Shown here in pieces: positions 12,830 through 14,123 of a stretch of DNA of 14,123 nt. Position 1 is the first letter of the stretch. Every line of letters starts with the position of its first letter. This DNA is from DASPXY01 sp038227745 (GTDB lineage Bacteria; Planctomycetota; Planctomycetia; Gemmatales; Gemmataceae), in NCBI GenBank assembly GCA_038227745.1, contig JBBRPS010000186.1, positions 1 to 14,123 on the forward strand, given 5' to 3'. A model generated the notes under the pieces. It was not told where the DNA came from. It saw only the letters and a list, made by a program, of their open reading frames with translations, and did no database searches. The position numbers and the translations under genes were made by a program.

Positions 12830-13996
12830 ATGAAAGCGAACCCGGGCGGACAGGTGGACGTGCAGGACATCCTCGGACGCGACCCGTTGATCGCCACGCT
12901 CTGGGATGTTCTGGAACAGCAGAGCATCATTATGACGGCGGAACGGCGCATCGGCAAAACAAGCGTGATCCGCAAGATGCAGGCCGAGCCCCGGGCGAAC
13001 TGGGTTCCGGTCCTGCAAGACCTGGAACAGTTCCACTCGGCCGACGACTTCGCGCTCGCCGTCTACGAGAAAGTCTCGACATTCCTGACCGGGTTGAAGA
13101 AGTGGGCCCGCCGCGCGAAGGAGTTTTTCGAGGGGATCGGCGGGATCGAGATCGGCGGCGTCCTGAAGCTCCCCGCCAACCGCGAGAGGCACTGGAAGAA
13201 CCTCCTGGTTCACTCCATTGAGGATCTCGTCACCCAGCAGGAGCCGAAGCGCCTCGTCTTCTTCTGGGACGAGATGCCCTACATGCTGGACAACATCCGT
13301 CGCCGGGAGGGGGATGACACGGCGAAGGAGGTCCTGGATGTCCTACGCTCCCTGCGCCAGCACACCGCCGGCTTCCGCATGGTGCTCACCGGGTCGATCG
13401 GCCTGCACCACGTCCTGGGCGCCTTGAAGGCGGCCGACTACAAGAACGAACCCATTAACGACATGTACGCGGTCGAGGTGACGCCGCTCGCCCTGGCCGA
13501 CGCGCGGGAGCTGGCGCGCCGGCTCATCAATGGGGAGCAGTTGCAGACTGCGGACGTGGCGGAGTCGGCGGCCGCCATCGCCGAGCAGGGCGACTGTTTC
13601 CCGTTCTACATCCACCACATCGCGCGCCGCCTGAAGGTTTCCCGGCGCCCGGCCGCCCCGGAGCAGGTCGCCGCAGTCGTACACGAGCAGCTCCTCGACG
13701 CCAACGACCCGTGGGAGCTGGCCCATTACCGCACCCGCATCCCCTCCTATTACCCGAAGGAGGAAGAAGTCGTCACGGCCGTCCTCGACACCCTGGCGAC
13801 CGCCGACAAGCCCGCCGCGGTGGACGCCATTCTGGCCGCCATCAAGTCGCAAACGCCGTTCGACAACCGCAACCGGCTGCTCCAGCTCTTGAAGCTGCTG
13901 GAGCGCGACCATTACCTGGGGCGCTCGCCGGAGGGGCACTACCATTTCCGCTTCCCGCTGATCCGGCGCTGGTGGAAGCTGGACCGAGGGCTCTGA
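12830..13996 (+). CDS. STAND/AAA-type ATPase with C-terminal winged-helix-like region
   Basis: The 388-aa form begins at an ATG preceded at 6 nt by GGAG; an in-frame ATG at 12806 lies 4 nt after the predicted transcription start and would be leaderless. ERRIGKTS (38-45) is the Walker A form of the archaeal-type/STAND ATPases, preceded by the GRDPLIATLW helix. RLVFFWDEMPYM (141-152) is Walker B with Asp147 and Glu148, and MVLTGSIG (184-191) fits sensor 1. Residues 310-388 (tail FRFPLIRRWWKLDRGL) look like a winged helix that could bind DNA or a partner. No membrane segments are visible. It is followed 1 nt later by another gene, so the two should act together. The biological role is unknown; such ATPases occur as switches in regulation, defence and toxin-like modules. 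Confidence 0.75.
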   Translation: MKANPGGQVDVQDILGRDPLIATLWDVLEQQSIIMTAERRIGKTSVIRKMQAEPRANWVPVLQDLEQFHSADDFALAVYEKVSTFLTGLKKWARRAKEFFEGIGGIEIGGVLKLPANRERHWKNLLVHSIEDLVTQQEPKRLVFFWDEMPYMLDNIRRREGDDTAKEVLDVLRSLRQHTAGFRMVLTGSIGLHHVLGALKAADYKNEPINDMYAVEVTPLALADARELARRLINGEQLQTADVAESAAAIAEQGDCFPFYIHHIARRLKVSRRPAAPEQVAAVVHEQLLDANDPWELAHYRTRIPSYYPKEEEVVTAVLDTLATADKPAAVDAILAAIKSQTPFDNRNRLLQLLKLLERDHYLGRSPEGHYHFRFPLIRRWWKLDRGL

Positions 13997-13997
13997 G

Positions 13998-14123
13998 ATG
14001 CCTGACAGACCCTTCGTGTCCCGGTTCACCCCGAGCCGCACGGAGCCGGCCGTCCTGGAAGCGATCTTCGTGCAGCGGCACGACCTGGCGAAGGACACGG
14101 TCGAGCGCATCCACGAGAGCGCC
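13998..14123 (+). CDS. Second operon gene, partial; possible AAA ATPase
   Basis: The ATG at 13998 lies 1 nt after the stop of the preceding gene, and the frame is open to the end of the window (42 codons). It starts MPDRPFVSRFTPSRTEP and continues into a helix (VLEAIFVQRHDLAKDTVERI). The combination of an F-V-x-R element with a helix ending RIHESA resembles the segment before the Walker A of some AAA ATPases, where the P-loop would follow beyond this window. That reading is from memory and untested. Its close coupling indicates a joint function with the ATPase upstream. Confidence 0.55.
   Translation, partial: MPDRPFVSRFTPSRTEPAVLEAIFVQRHDLAKDTVERIHESA

Overview
The window looks like chromosomal DNA of a GC-rich bacterium, most likely a planctomycete (Gemmata-like). 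This is inferred from a short SecA-type ATPase that ends in the first scaffold helix, a small protein overlapping an HNH-endonuclease start of a kind I associate with planctomycetes, and a C-terminal remnant of a planctomycete-style secreted beta-sandwich protein. No rRNA or tRNA was seen, so the assignment is tentative.

Positions 1-5417 are an accessory, eroded region. The left edge (1-127) is an exact copy of 4126-4252, the start of a small gene that is intact at 4160-4519. At 128 that first copy runs into a near-perfect 76-bp palindrome. Between the copies, on the minus strand, lies a tight two-gene operon: a 669-aa P-loop protein with GTPase-like G1, G3 and G4 motifs, followed 2 nt later by a 247-aa PD-(D/E)XK nuclease of the HsdR N-terminal type. 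It is the best candidate here for an undescribed (probably defence) system. Several palindromic, REP-like elements of different sequence but with a common GGKGWC head surround it (128, 708, 3817, 3910, 4638). One of them interrupts an HNH endonuclease after codon 34. It is followed by remnants of a thioredoxin-like (TlpA) protein, a secreted beta-sandwich protein, and a segment that may be group II intron debris, then a nested hairpin.

Positions 5418-12566 look like core chromosome. They hold a short SecA paralogue (minus strand, TTG start), a 750-bp divergent spacer with a minus-strand terminator-like stem and a good plus-strand promoter, an EpsC/CysE-type serine acetyltransferase, and a P2B-type (PMCA-like) Ca2+-ATPase with two additional hydrophobic segments between M1 and M2. 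These genes show no obvious shared pathway.

Positions 12567-14123 return to accessory character. A sixth GGKGWC-type repeat precedes a strong TTGTAC-17-TATAAT promoter overlapped by two 12-bp direct repeats. This drives a STAND/AAA-type ATPase with a C-terminal winged-helix-like region and, 1 nt downstream, a second gene cut off by the window end.
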